A stretch of 64,000 nt of DNA. Source: Candidatus Blautia stercorigallinarum (GTDB lineage Bacteria > Bacillota > Clostridia > Lachnospirales > Lachnospiraceae). Where the stretch lies: the NCBI GenBank assembly GCA_019112785.1, contig DXIQ01000058.1, positions 1 through 64,000 of the forward strand, written 5' to 3'. Made by a program: the position numbers and the translations under genes. Each line of letters opens with the position of its first letter. Position 1 is the first letter of the stretch. Under the pieces are notes generated by a model. The model ran no database searches and was not told where the DNA came from. It saw nothing but the letters and a program-made list of their open reading frames with translations. Shown in pieces: positions 24,748 through 33,023 of this stretch.

Positions 24748-26229
24748 GTGAATTTTGATATATCCCAATTTGACTCTTACCGTGAGGATAACCGCCGCGA
24801 AGCCAAAAAAGCCAAAGACGGACTTCCAAATTCATTATGGGAGACATACTCGGCTTTTGCTAACTGTTATGGAGGAGTCATTATCCTTGGTGTAAAAGAA
24901 AATAAGGACGGAAGCTGGTATATGACCGGACTGGAAAATCCGGCAAAACTGCGAAAAGATTTCTGGGATACGATTAATAATAAAAATAAGGTTTCGGTAA
25001 ATCTGTTGACGGATAATGATTTGGAGATATTTGAAGAAAGTAACGGTATCATAATGGTTGTCCATGTTCCTAAGGCAAAGCGTGAACAGAAGCCCGTATA
25101 TATAAACGGAGATATGTTTAGTGGAACTTTCCGCAGAAACTGGGAGGGTGATTATCACTGTGACCGCAGCGAGGTGCTGGCAATGCTCCGTGATCAGCCG
25201 GAAGAAACCGCAGATATGAAAATTTTACAGGATATGTCTCTTGAAGTACTCAATTCAGAGACTGTGCATGCCTACCGCAACCGGCATATGGCATATCGAA
25301 CAGAACATGTATGGGAAAGGCTGAGTGATGAAGAATATTTAGAGCGGATAGGCGCTGCAAAGCTGTCTGTCAGAGATTATACTTTGCACCCTACAGCTGC
25401 CGGACTTCTTATGTTTGGAGAAGAATATAAGATTTTATATGAATTCCCTGAATATTTTCTGGACTACCGGGAAGTTCTCGATCCGACAATACGATGGACG
25501 GATAGGCTGCAGTCAAGTTCCGGTGACTGGACGGGGAACTTATTTGATTTTTTCTTCCGGGTTTATGGAAAACTTGTGAAGGATCTGAAAATTCCTTTTA
25601 AGCTGGAGGGAATAACCCGCATAGATGATACGCCTGTACACAAGGCATTGAGGGAAGCCCTGGCGAACTGTCTGGTAAATACCGATTTTTATTTCCCAAG
25701 AGGGATTGTGATCCGTAAAGACGCAGAATCTATCATAATGGAGAATCCGGGAAGCATTCGGACTGGTAAAGCCCAGATGCTGAAAGGCGGCATATCAGAT
25801 CCCCGAAATAAAGCTTTGATGAAAATGTTCAATCTGATCGGTATTGGTGAGAGAGCCGGCAGCGGTGTGCCGGATATTTACAGCGTGTGGGAACAACAGG
25901 GATGGAGACAGCCGGAGGTTATAGAAGAGTATGGTCCAGACAGAACTATTTTGAAATTATCATTATTAAAAAAAGCGGCGATAAAAAATGGCGATAAAAA
26001 AGTAGCGATAAAAAGTGGCGATAAAAAGAAAATAACCAAAAAGACGGAACAGCAGTTGAAATATATTCTGGAATATATGGTACCTGATCAAGAATATAAA
26101 ACAAGTGAAATAGCAGAAGTTCTTGGCGTGAAGGAGTCAAGGGCAAGAGCTCTTGTATATGAACTTGCAAAATCAGGTAGGATAGAAGCAGAAGGAAAAA
26201 ATAAAGGACGCAGATATAGATTGAAGTAG
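24748..26229 (+). CDS. AlbA_2 (Schlafen-type)/HATPase-like putative regulator
   Basis: This protein has 493 residues. Residues ~10-140 form an AlbA_2 domain (EAKKAKDGLPNSLWETYSAF, then ANCYGGVIILGVKE). Residues ~285-400 form an ATPase-like part (HKALREALANCLVNTDF, IIMENPGSIRTG, IGERAGSGVPDIY). A lysine-rich linker with two GDKK-containing 27-bp repeats follows. The end is a winged helix (YKTSEIAEVLGVKESRARAL). GTG 24748 fits the GAGAGG site best; GTG 24739 overlaps it. The family is found near stress and mobile functions; the role here is unknown. Confidence 0.85.
   Translation: MNFDISQFDSYREDNRREAKKAKDGLPNSLWETYSAFANCYGGVIILGVKENKDGSWYMTGLENPAKLRKDFWDTINNKNKVSVNLLTDNDLEIFEESNGIIMVVHVPKAKREQKPVYINGDMFSGTFRRNWEGDYHCDRSEVLAMLRDQPEETADMKILQDMSLEVLNSETVHAYRNRHMAYRTEHVWERLSDEEYLERIGAAKLSVRDYTLHPTAAGLLMFGEEYKILYEFPEYFLDYREVLDPTIRWTDRLQSSSGDWTGNLFDFFFRVYGKLVKDLKIPFKLEGITRIDDTPVHKALREALANCLVNTDFYFPRGIVIRKDAESIIMENPGSIRTGKAQMLKGGISDPRNKALMKMFNLIGIGERAGSGVPDIYSVWEQQGWRQPEVIEEYGPDRTILKLSLLKKAAIKNGDKKVAIKSGDKKKITKKTEQQLKYILEYMVPDQEYKTSEIAEVLGVKESRARALVYELAKSGRIEAEGKNKGRRYRLK
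25978..26031 (+). repeat. Two 27-bp in-frame repeats in AlbA_2 linker
   Basis: Two copies of a GCGATAAAAA-TGGCGATAAAAA unit (25978-26004 and 26005-26031) encode AIKNGDKKV and AIKSGDKKK. Copy number change would keep the frame and alter linker length. Confidence 0.85.
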
Positions 26230-26250
26230 TTGCATACAAGGATCCCTTTA

Positions 26251-26310
26251 TCGACAGATCCCCCTTTCTGTGCTATGATTATATTTACACGATCATAGAA
26301 CAGAAAGGGG
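26251..26310 (+). promoter_or_regulatory. Promoter and long inverted repeat covering the ribosome site
   Basis: CCCCTTTCTGT (26261-26271) and CTATGAT (26273-26279) pair with ATCATAG (26292-26298) and ACAGAAAGGGG (26300-26310). One mismatch separates an 11-bp and a 7-bp arm; the loop is 12 bp. The right arm contains the AAAGGGG ribosome site of the gene at 26318. A possible extended -10 (TGCTATGAT) with a TCGACA -35 lies in the left arm. If transcription starts there, the repeat is a DNA operator. If it starts upstream, it is an RNA hairpin hiding the ribosome site. Confidence 0.7.
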
Positions 26311-26317
26311 TATTTTC

Positions 26318-29035
26318 ATGGAAAATACGTCTGAAAATAGACAGAAAAATCAGGTTTTAAAGCCTTCAAAGCATATCAATATCGGCCTTCTGGCCCATGT
26401 GGACGCAGGCAAGACCACTTTGGCGGAAAGCCTTTTGTATCATACGGGAAGCATCCGGAAGATGGGAAGAGTAGACCATCAGGACGCCTTTTTGGATACC
26501 AATGAAATGGAGCGGGCCAGAGGGATCACTATTTTTTCAAAGCAGGCGGTTTTTGATCTGAAGGATAAGGAGATCACTTTGTTGGATACCCCGGGACATG
26601 TGGATTTTTCTGCGGAAATGGAGCGTACCCTTCAGGTGCTGGACTACGGGATCCTGATCATCAGCGGCCCCGACGGGGTACAGGGACATGTGGAGACTCT
26701 CTGGAGGCTTTTAAATCAGTATCATATCCCTACGATACTTTTTGTAAACAAAATGGATCAGGAGGGAACAGAAAAGAAGAAAATACTGGGCCAGTTAAGG
26801 AAGCGTCTTCACGAACATTGTATAGATTTTTCCCAGGACAGAGAACGGGAAGAGTTTCTGGAGGAGACCGCCATGTGCGGGGAACCGGCTCTGGAAGAAT
26901 ATCTGGAGACAGGAAATATTTCTCAGAAAAAACTCAGGGATATGGTAAAAAACAGGGAGCTGTTTCCCTGCTTTTTCGGTTCAGCCCTGAAATCCCAGGG
27001 GATCACAGAATTTTTAAAGGGCTTGGAAGAGCTTCTGGAATGTCCCTCCTATCCTGAAACCTTCGGTGCTAAGGTCTATAAGATTTCCAGAGACGATAAA
27101 GGGACCCGGCTGACTCACATGAAGATCACCGGAGGAAGTCTGAAGGTAAAACAGTTGATCACAGGAGAAGGGTGGGAGGAAAAAGCAGATCAGATCCGTA
27201 TCTATGACGGCCAGAGTTTTCAGACCGTGGAAGAGGCCGGGGCCGGTTGTGTCTGTGCAGTTACGGGTCTTACGAAAACCTGGTCGGGAGAAGGCCTTGG
27301 GGAAGAACCGGTTTCTGCACCTCCGGTGCTGACTCCGGTGCTGACCTATGAGATCAGACTTCCCCAGGGCACAGACGTTCATGGAATGCTGATAAAATTA
27401 CGGCAGCTGGAGGAGGAGATTCCGGAACTTCAGATCCTCTGGAATGAACAGCTGGGAGAGATCCATGCTCAGGTTATGGGGGAAGTGCAGATTGAGATCC
27501 TGAAACAGATGATCCTGGAGCGTTTTGGCATAGAAGTGGAATTTGGCTCCGGGAATATTGTATACAAAGAAACCATCAAAGAACCGGTAGAAGGGATCGG
27601 ACATTTTGAGCCGCTCCGCCATTATGCGGAGGTGCACCTTTTGCTGGAGCCCTTAGAGAGGGGAGCAGGGCTGGTTTTTGCCGCGGACTGCAGCGAGGAT
27701 ATTCTGGACCGGAACTGGCAGAGACTGATCCTCACCCATCTGGAGGAGAAACATCATCTGGGCGTCCTTACAGGATCTGAAATTACAGATATGAAGATCA
27801 CCTTGATTGCCGGAAGGGCTCATCTGAAACATACAGAAGGGGGAGATTTCCGTCAGGCAACCTACCGGGCAGTGCGGCAGGGGCTGAGAAAAGCGGAAAG
27901 TATCCTTCTGGAGCCGGTATACGAATATTCCCTGGAGGTACCCCAGGATGCAGTGGGAAGGGCTATGGCTGACATCCAGCGGATGAGTGGAACCTTTTCC
28001 ACTCCGGATATCCAGGGAGAATATGCCTTTCTCACAGGAACCGCCCCGGTATCCGAGATGCGGGATTATCAGAGAGAGGTCACAGCCTATACCAGGGGAA
28101 GAGGCCATCTGTCCTTTGTCCTGAAAGGTTATGAACCCTGTCATAACAGTCAGGAGATTATAGAGGCGGCGGCTTATGATCCGGAAGGAGATCTGGAAAA
28201 TCCCACAGGTTCTGTTTTCTGCTCTCACGGAGCAGGCTTTAACGTGCCATGGGACCAGGTAGAGGAGTATGCCCATATTGATACCGGATTCGGAAAGGAA
28301 GAGGAGCCGGAAATGGAGATCCAGTCGGTGCCGGTTCCCAGTTTTGAAGAGATCCGTCTGACCCAGCAGGAGCTGGAGGAGATTTTTGTCCGTACTTACG
28401 GCCCTATAAAGCGGCCAAGGTATAATCAGGAAGAGGACTTTGCAGTAAAGAAAACTCCGGAAAAGACCAGAAGATATAAAAAGCAGGAGCCGGAGAAAGA
28501 ATACCTTCTGGTAGACGGATATAATATTATTTTTGCCTGGGAGGACCTTCAGGAGCTGGCTAAAGTGAATATTGAAGGAGCCAGAAACAAACTGATGGAC
28601 ATGCTCTGCAATTACCAGGGCTACAAAAAATGCACTTTGATCCTGGTTTTTGATGCTTATAAGGTGGAAGGGAATCAGGGGGAGGTTCAGAAATATCACA
28701 ATATTTATGTGGTTTATACAAAAGAAGCGGAAACTGCCGATCAGTATATTGAAAAGACCGTCCATGAGATCGGAAGGAAGTATCATGTAACCGTAGCCAC
28801 CTCTGACGCTTTAGAGCAGGTGATCATTATGGGACAGGGAGCGGCCAGACTTTCTGCCAGAAACCTTCGGGAAGAGATCCAGATGATGAACCGGGAGATC
28901 CGGAACCATTATCTGGAAAAAACAAAGAAAAGCGGCAGTTATCTTTTTGAGAGCCTTCCGGAACATATGACGGACTTTATGGAGGACGTCCGTCTGGGAA
29001 GAAAAAATTTTGAGGATTTAGAGAAAAAGTCTTGA
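26318..29035 (+). CDS. TetM-like ribosomal GTPase fused to Rae1/YacP-type NYN endonuclease
   Basis: This protein has 905 residues, about 265 longer than a usual TetM/TetO protein. Residues ~18-700 are EF-G-like. GTPase motifs are AHVDAGKTT (26-34), RGITIF, DTPGHVDF and NKMDQ, followed by the domain III-V sequence. A Lys-rich linker leads to residues ~728-905, which match YacP/Rae1 along the whole length: YLLVDGYNIIFAWEDL, LVFDAYKVEG, ETADQYIEKT, VATSDALEQ and GQGAARLSARNL. Rae1 cuts mRNA in the ribosomal A site, where the GTPase would also bind. Whether it protects from tetracycline or rescues/cleaves at stalled ribosomes is unknown. The fusion itself is plain in one frame. Confidence 0.92.
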   Translation: MENTSENRQKNQVLKPSKHINIGLLAHVDAGKTTLAESLLYHTGSIRKMGRVDHQDAFLDTNEMERARGITIFSKQAVFDLKDKEITLLDTPGHVDFSAEMERTLQVLDYGILIISGPDGVQGHVETLWRLLNQYHIPTILFVNKMDQEGTEKKKILGQLRKRLHEHCIDFSQDREREEFLEETAMCGEPALEEYLETGNISQKKLRDMVKNRELFPCFFGSALKSQGITEFLKGLEELLECPSYPETFGAKVYKISRDDKGTRLTHMKITGGSLKVKQLITGEGWEEKADQIRIYDGQSFQTVEEAGAGCVCAVTGLTKTWSGEGLGEEPVSAPPVLTPVLTYEIRLPQGTDVHGMLIKLRQLEEEIPELQILWNEQLGEIHAQVMGEVQIEILKQMILERFGIEVEFGSGNIVYKETIKEPVEGIGHFEPLRHYAEVHLLLEPLERGAGLVFAADCSEDILDRNWQRLILTHLEEKHHLGVLTGSEITDMKITLIAGRAHLKHTEGGDFRQATYRAVRQGLRKAESILLEPVYEYSLEVPQDAVGRAMADIQRMSGTFSTPDIQGEYAFLTGTAPVSEMRDYQREVTAYTRGRGHLSFVLKGYEPCHNSQEIIEAAAYDPEGDLENPTGSVFCSHGAGFNVPWDQVEEYAHIDTGFGKEEEPEMEIQSVPVPSFEEIRLTQQELEEIFVRTYGPIKRPRYNQEEDFAVKKTPEKTRRYKKQEPEKEYLLVDGYNIIFAWEDLQELAKVNIEGARNKLMDMLCNYQGYKKCTLILVFDAYKVEGNQGEVQKYHNIYVVYTKEAETADQYIEKTVHEIGRKYHVTVATSDALEQVIIMGQGAARLSARNLREEIQMMNREIRNHYLEKTKKSGSYLFESLPEHMTDFMEDVRLGRKNFEDLEKKS

Positions 29036-29062
29036 CCTTCCACCTGGTAGAAGGTGTATAGC
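29032..29062 (+). promoter_or_regulatory. MerR-type promoter with 19-bp spacer and dyad
   Basis: TTGACC (29032-29037), 19 bp, TATAGC (29057-29062). The spacer region holds ACCTTC, 9 bp, GAAGGT (29035-29055), a perfect dyad. An over-long spacer with a central dyad is the hallmark of MerR-activated promoters. The -35 overlaps the stop codon of the GTPase gene. Confidence 0.88.
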
Positions 29063-29149
29063 AGAAGTAAAAGAAAGTATCTGATCTATACTGTGGCCGG
29101 AAACACCGGCGCAGAGAACGGCAGGATCAGAGGTAGGAGGTTACAGGCT

Positions 29150-29812
29150 ATGAAGATTGGAGAAGCGGCAAAGAAAGCAGGAATCTCTCCCGGCAATATC
29201 CGGTTTTATGAGAAGAAAGGGCTGCTGAAACCCTCAAGAGAGGAAAGCAGCAGCTACCGCAATTATACAGAGGAAGATGTAGAAAGACTGAAGAGGATCC
29301 TGGTCCTTCGGAAAACGGACCTTTCTGTAGAAAATATTTTCCTGCTTCTGGGTGGAAAAGAAGATCCCGGCTTCCTTCTGAGAAAACAGGAGGAAATTCT
29401 GGAAAATCAGATGAGAGAATTGGAGGGTTCTCTTCTCCTCTGCAGAAAACTGGAACAGGAGGAAGATCTTCTGAAAGCAGATCCGGAGAAATACCTTCAG
29501 TTTATTCAGAAAGAGGAGCAAAAAGGAAGAAGGTTTTCCCCGGCAGAGGAACTCCTTGGCGAACTTTCAGATTTTACGGCAGAGTGCTATGGAGGTTCGG
29601 GATGGTTTACGGCGGTTTTCGGAAGCTGGGCGGATCTGGTAAAGCTGATCCTGGGAGCGGGACTTTGGCTGTTCTTTCTGTACATGGTTGCGGTAAGATT
29701 TATGGAAGAACCGGCTTCGGTTTCTCACATTGTATTCTGGACAGGACTGTTCCTTGCCTATAATCTGAGTTTTTTGAAATACTGGGCAAGTAAAAGAAGA
29801 ACAACACAATAA
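29150..29812 (+). CDS. MerR-family regulator with C-terminal membrane segments
   Basis: This protein has 220 residues. Residues 1-70 form the MerR winged helix: MKIGEAAKKAGISPGNIRFY, then EKKGLLKPSREESSSYRNY. A long dimerisation helix follows, then two hydrophobic segments (LVKLILGAGLWLFFLYMVAV and SHIVFWTGLFLAYNL) near the end. The start at 29150 follows TAGGAGG. Its own promoter has a 19-bp spacer and dyad, so autoregulation is likely. A membrane-bound MerR suggests sensing of an envelope or lipophilic signal; no transporter is adjacent. Confidence 0.88.
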   Translation: MKIGEAAKKAGISPGNIRFYEKKGLLKPSREESSSYRNYTEEDVERLKRILVLRKTDLSVENIFLLLGGKEDPGFLLRKQEEILENQMRELEGSLLLCRKLEQEEDLLKADPEKYLQFIQKEEQKGRRFSPAEELLGELSDFTAECYGGSGWFTAVFGSWADLVKLILGAGLWLFFLYMVAVRFMEEPASVSHIVFWTGLFLAYNLSFLKYWASKRRTTQ

Positions 29813-29821
29813 TGCTAAGTC

Positions 29822-29877
29822 AAAGCCCCCGGGCTGTCCTTTTTCTTGATGTTGAAAAGAACAGCCCAGGGGCTTTT
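29822..29877. terminator. Bidirectional terminator between MerR and trkH
   Basis: AAAGCCCC and GGGCTGT pair with ACAGCCC and GGGGCTTT, with an internal mismatch and a loop of about 22 bases, then T. It serves the convergent merR and trkH genes. Confidence 0.88.
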
Positions 29878-29921
29878 TATCCGTGAAGACAATGGCAGGT
29901 AAAAGCCTGATGTCTGATATT

Positions 29922-31364
29922 TTAGTATCTTCTCCAGGTGCCTCTTACGAAGAGCAGCAGGATGGGGAAGATCTCCAGTCTTCCTGCAAGCATGTCGAAG
30001 GTGAGCACCAGTGTAGAAAAGTTTGAATATATAGAAAAGTTCTGTGTGGGGCCTGCCATCTCCAGACCCGGGCCGATATTGTTGAAGGTAGCGGCCACCG
30101 CAGTGAAGTTGGTGATCAGGTCAAAATTATCTACAGCGATCAGAAGTACGGAAAATGCGAAGATCAGTACATAAGCGATCAGGAACACGTTTGTGGAACG
30201 GATAACCTCATGGTCTATAGCGTGACCGTCCATTTTCAGTTTCTTTATGCTTCTCGGATGGATCAGAGTCTGCAGTTCTTTTCCAATCGTCTTTACCAGG
30301 ATCACCAGACGGGATACTTTAATACCGCCGCCGGTACTTCCTGCACAGGCGCCTATCAGCATAAGAAGCACCAGGATCGTCCTTGGGATTTCCGGCCATT
30401 GGTTAAAGTCTGTAGTCGCGTATCCGGTGGTGGTGATAATAGAGCCTACCTGGAAAGCAGCCTGCTGGAAAGCCTCTCCGAAGCCGGAGTACTGATCGGT
30501 CACCATTACGGCGATCACAATGATCGATACCAGGATGATGCCGAAATACCAGCGGATTTCTTCAATAGAAAATGCTTCCTTGAATTTTTTCTGAAGGATC
30601 AGATAGTAGGCGCTGAAGTTAACACCAAAGAGGATCATGGAGATGGTCACTACTACCTGCAGGTATACGGAATAGCTGGCCATACTGTCGTTTTTGATCC
30701 CGAATCCTCCGGTTCCGGCAGAACCAAAGGTAATGGTCAGAGTATCAAAAAGAGGCATGCCTCCAACCAGCAGGAAGATGATCTCTATAATGGTCATTCC
30801 CAGATATATCAGGTACAGGGTTTTGGCTGTGGAACGGACAGTAGGGGTCAGTTTATTTACAGAAGGTCCCGGGCTCTCTGCTTTCATCAGGTTCATATGA
30901 GAACCGCTTCCTGTGATATGGAGGATAGAAAGCAGGAAAACCAGGACACCCATACCCCCGATCCAGTGGGTGAAGCTTCGCCAGAAAAGCACACATCTTG
31001 GAAGCGCTTCAACATCTTTTATAATGCTGGCTCCTGTGGTGGTAAAACCGGACACTGTCTCGAATAGAGCGTCGATGGGATTGGTGATCGAGCCGCTGAT
31101 GAGGAAGGGAAGGGACCCCATGATACTCAGTATGATCCAGCTTAAGGCTACGGTGACAAATCCTTCTTTCGTATAAAAGACTTTGTTTTTCGGTTTTTTA
31201 TGGGTAAGGATAAAGCCAAGCAGGACACAGAGCAGGCCGGTGATCACAAAAGACCAGCCGCAGGATTCCTGGTAAATGATGGCTGTCATACAGGGAGGCA
31301 CCATAAAGGCTGCCTCAAAATATAATACATATCCGATTACATATCTCACAATTGCGTAATTCAT
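29922..31364 (-). CDS. trkH: TrkH/KtrB-family potassium channel subunit
   Basis: This 480-residue membrane protein has about ten hydrophobic segments and four pore-loop repeats, seen as TTTGASII, AGTGGFGIKN, TTTGYATTDF and NIGPGLE. These conserved glycines form the K+ filter. It takes up K+ together with the cytosolic NAD-binding TrkA encoded just upstream (16-bp gap), so the two form one unit. A GGAGG site precedes the ATG at 31364. Confidence 0.95.
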   Translation of the reverse strand: MNYAIVRYVIGYVLYFEAAFMVPPCMTAIIYQESCGWSFVITGLLCVLLGFILTHKKPKNKVFYTKEGFVTVALSWIILSIMGSLPFLISGSITNPIDALFETVSGFTTTGASIIKDVEALPRCVLFWRSFTHWIGGMGVLVFLLSILHITGSGSHMNLMKAESPGPSVNKLTPTVRSTAKTLYLIYLGMTIIEIIFLLVGGMPLFDTLTITFGSAGTGGFGIKNDSMASYSVYLQVVVTISMILFGVNFSAYYLILQKKFKEAFSIEEIRWYFGIILVSIIVIAVMVTDQYSGFGEAFQQAAFQVGSIITTTGYATTDFNQWPEIPRTILVLLMLIGACAGSTGGGIKVSRLVILVKTIGKELQTLIHPRSIKKLKMDGHAIDHEVIRSTNVFLIAYVLIFAFSVLLIAVDNFDLITNFTAVAATFNNIGPGLEMAGPTQNFSIYSNFSTLVLTFDMLAGRLEIFPILLLFVRGTWRRY

Positions 31365-31379
31365 ATCTGCCTCCGGGTC

Positions 31380-32738
31380 TTATCTTTTCAGGATGTCTCT
31401 TAAGTCTTTCAGACCTTTAACAGTAGTTACTACGATAACGGTATCTCCCACCTGGATGGTATCCTGGCCTCTGGGGATACTGACTTTTCCGCCGCGGTTA
31501 ATGCAGGCGATGAGAAGATCTCTTTTCAGATTCAGCTGGGCCAGAGGGATATCCGTTACTTCAGAAGCTTCTCTTACGTAGAATTCCAGAGCCTCCGCCT
31601 GATTGTCCAGGATCTGATACAGGGTTTCTACATTACTTCCTACAGTATTTCCCATAGCCCGCACATACTGAAGGATATAATCGGCAGTAATATATTTGGG
31701 ATAGATCACGCTGCCAAGATCCAGTTCATCTATTACCTCGTCAAAAGCAAGACGGTTGACCTTGGTAACAAGTTTGGCCTTAGAAACCTTTTTGGCGAAA
31801 AGAGACAGAAAGATGTTTTCTTCGTCTAAATTTGTAAGAGTGACAAAGGATTCTGCATTTGCCAGTTCTTCCTCAAAGAGAAGCTTTTTGTCAGTTCCGT
31901 CTCCGCAGATGATAGTGGCTTCCGGAAGAAGGTCGCTTAACTCTTCACACCGCTCTTTTCTGGATTCGATGATCCGTACTTTTATCTTCATCTCGATAAG
32001 GAGAGAAGCCAGATAGTATCCAATGGTGCCTCCGCCTACAACAAGAGCATTTCTCACCTGATGGGTATGTACGCCGATCTTTTTAAAGAAGAGTCCGGAG
32101 TTTTTCGGAGAAGCTACAATGGAAACCAGGTCATTGTCCTGAAGGGTGAAAGAACCGGAAGGAATATAAACATTTCCGCCCCTCTCTACGCCGCAGATCA
32201 GGATGTCGCTGCGGTATTTTTCAATTACCTCCATAACAGACATTCCATGGAGCCGGAATTCAGGCAGCAGCTTAAATTTCAGCAGTTCTACCCGGCCTTT
32301 GGAAAATGTATCCAGTTTAATGGCTGATGGAAAACGGAGAAGCCTGGAAATTTCCATTGCAGCCGCAAGTTCAGGATTAATGATCATGGAAACGCCCAGA
32401 CGTTCTTTAATAAAATGTATCTCCTTATTGTAAATGGGATTGCGCACACGGGCAATGGTGTGGCAGCTGCTGACTTTTTTGGCAATGAGACAGCACAGAA
32501 GGTTCAGCTCGTCAGAGCCGGTTACCGCAATAAGAATATCTGCTTCCTTTACTCCGGCTTCAGATAACACTCCGATACTGGAGCCGTTGCCGGTGATACC
32601 TAATAAATCCAGATCTTCTGAAAGCTGCTGTATTTTGTCAGAATTTGTGTCGATCACCACTACCTGGTGCTCCTCATTGCACAGCTGTTCTGCCAGTGTG
32701 CTTCCTACCTTACCGCAGCCAACAATGATAATATTCAT
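31380..32738 (-). CDS. trkA: Trk system potassium transporter TrkA
   Basis: This 452-residue peripheral protein gates TrkH by NAD(H)/ATP binding. It has two RCK_N/RCK_C repeats. The first NAD fold opens MNIIIVGCGKVGSTLAEQL; the second is ALVVGGGTIGYYLASLL near residue 230. Each is followed by a TrkA_C domain (VYIPSGSFTLQDND and VSIPRGQDTIQVGD). ATG 32738 is used because TGGAGGT precedes it; the upstream in-frame ATG at 32750 lacks a site. Confidence 0.95.
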   Translation of the reverse strand: MNIIIVGCGKVGSTLAEQLCNEEHQVVVIDTNSDKIQQLSEDLDLLGITGNGSSIGVLSEAGVKEADILIAVTGSDELNLLCCLIAKKVSSCHTIARVRNPIYNKEIHFIKERLGVSMIINPELAAAMEISRLLRFPSAIKLDTFSKGRVELLKFKLLPEFRLHGMSVMEVIEKYRSDILICGVERGGNVYIPSGSFTLQDNDLVSIVASPKNSGLFFKKIGVHTHQVRNALVVGGGTIGYYLASLLIEMKIKVRIIESRKERCEELSDLLPEATIICGDGTDKKLLFEEELANAESFVTLTNLDEENIFLSLFAKKVSKAKLVTKVNRLAFDEVIDELDLGSVIYPKYITADYILQYVRAMGNTVGSNVETLYQILDNQAEALEFYVREASEVTDIPLAQLNLKRDLLIACINRGGKVSIPRGQDTIQVGDTVIVVTTVKGLKDLRDILKR

Positions 32739-32975
32739 AGTTACCTCCAAATAAGTTATTAATTATTTTAAAAATAAAATGAATAAAATAAAAAAAGATT
32801 AAAATATCAGAGATATTATAGCACTGCCGCCAGCAAATGCAACAAGATATTACAAGATTTTACGAGTTCCTTACAAAACTCCATTTTGTTGTGCATATAG
32901 AATACAAAAGTGTGAGAAATCAAACAAAATATAGGGAAAAAGCACAAATAAAAAAGGTTTTTCTGAAGAAAAAGA

Positions 32976-33007
32976 CTGAAACCGTGGTGTTTTAAAGACG
33001 GTTTCAG
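32976..33007 (-). terminator. Terminator after ftsH (first copy)
   Basis: CTGAAACCGT / ACGGTTTCAG stem with 12-base loop. On the minus strand it is followed by CTTTTTCTTC, suitable for ftsH at 33024. Confidence 0.85.
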
Positions 33008-33023
33008 CCTTTTGATATCAAGA

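Noticed and set aside
26318-28500. Assured tetracycline resistance gene
   Set aside because: The GTPase is related to TetM, but resistance cannot be inferred from family alone; many homologues in Lachnospiraceae are chromosomal with unknown role.
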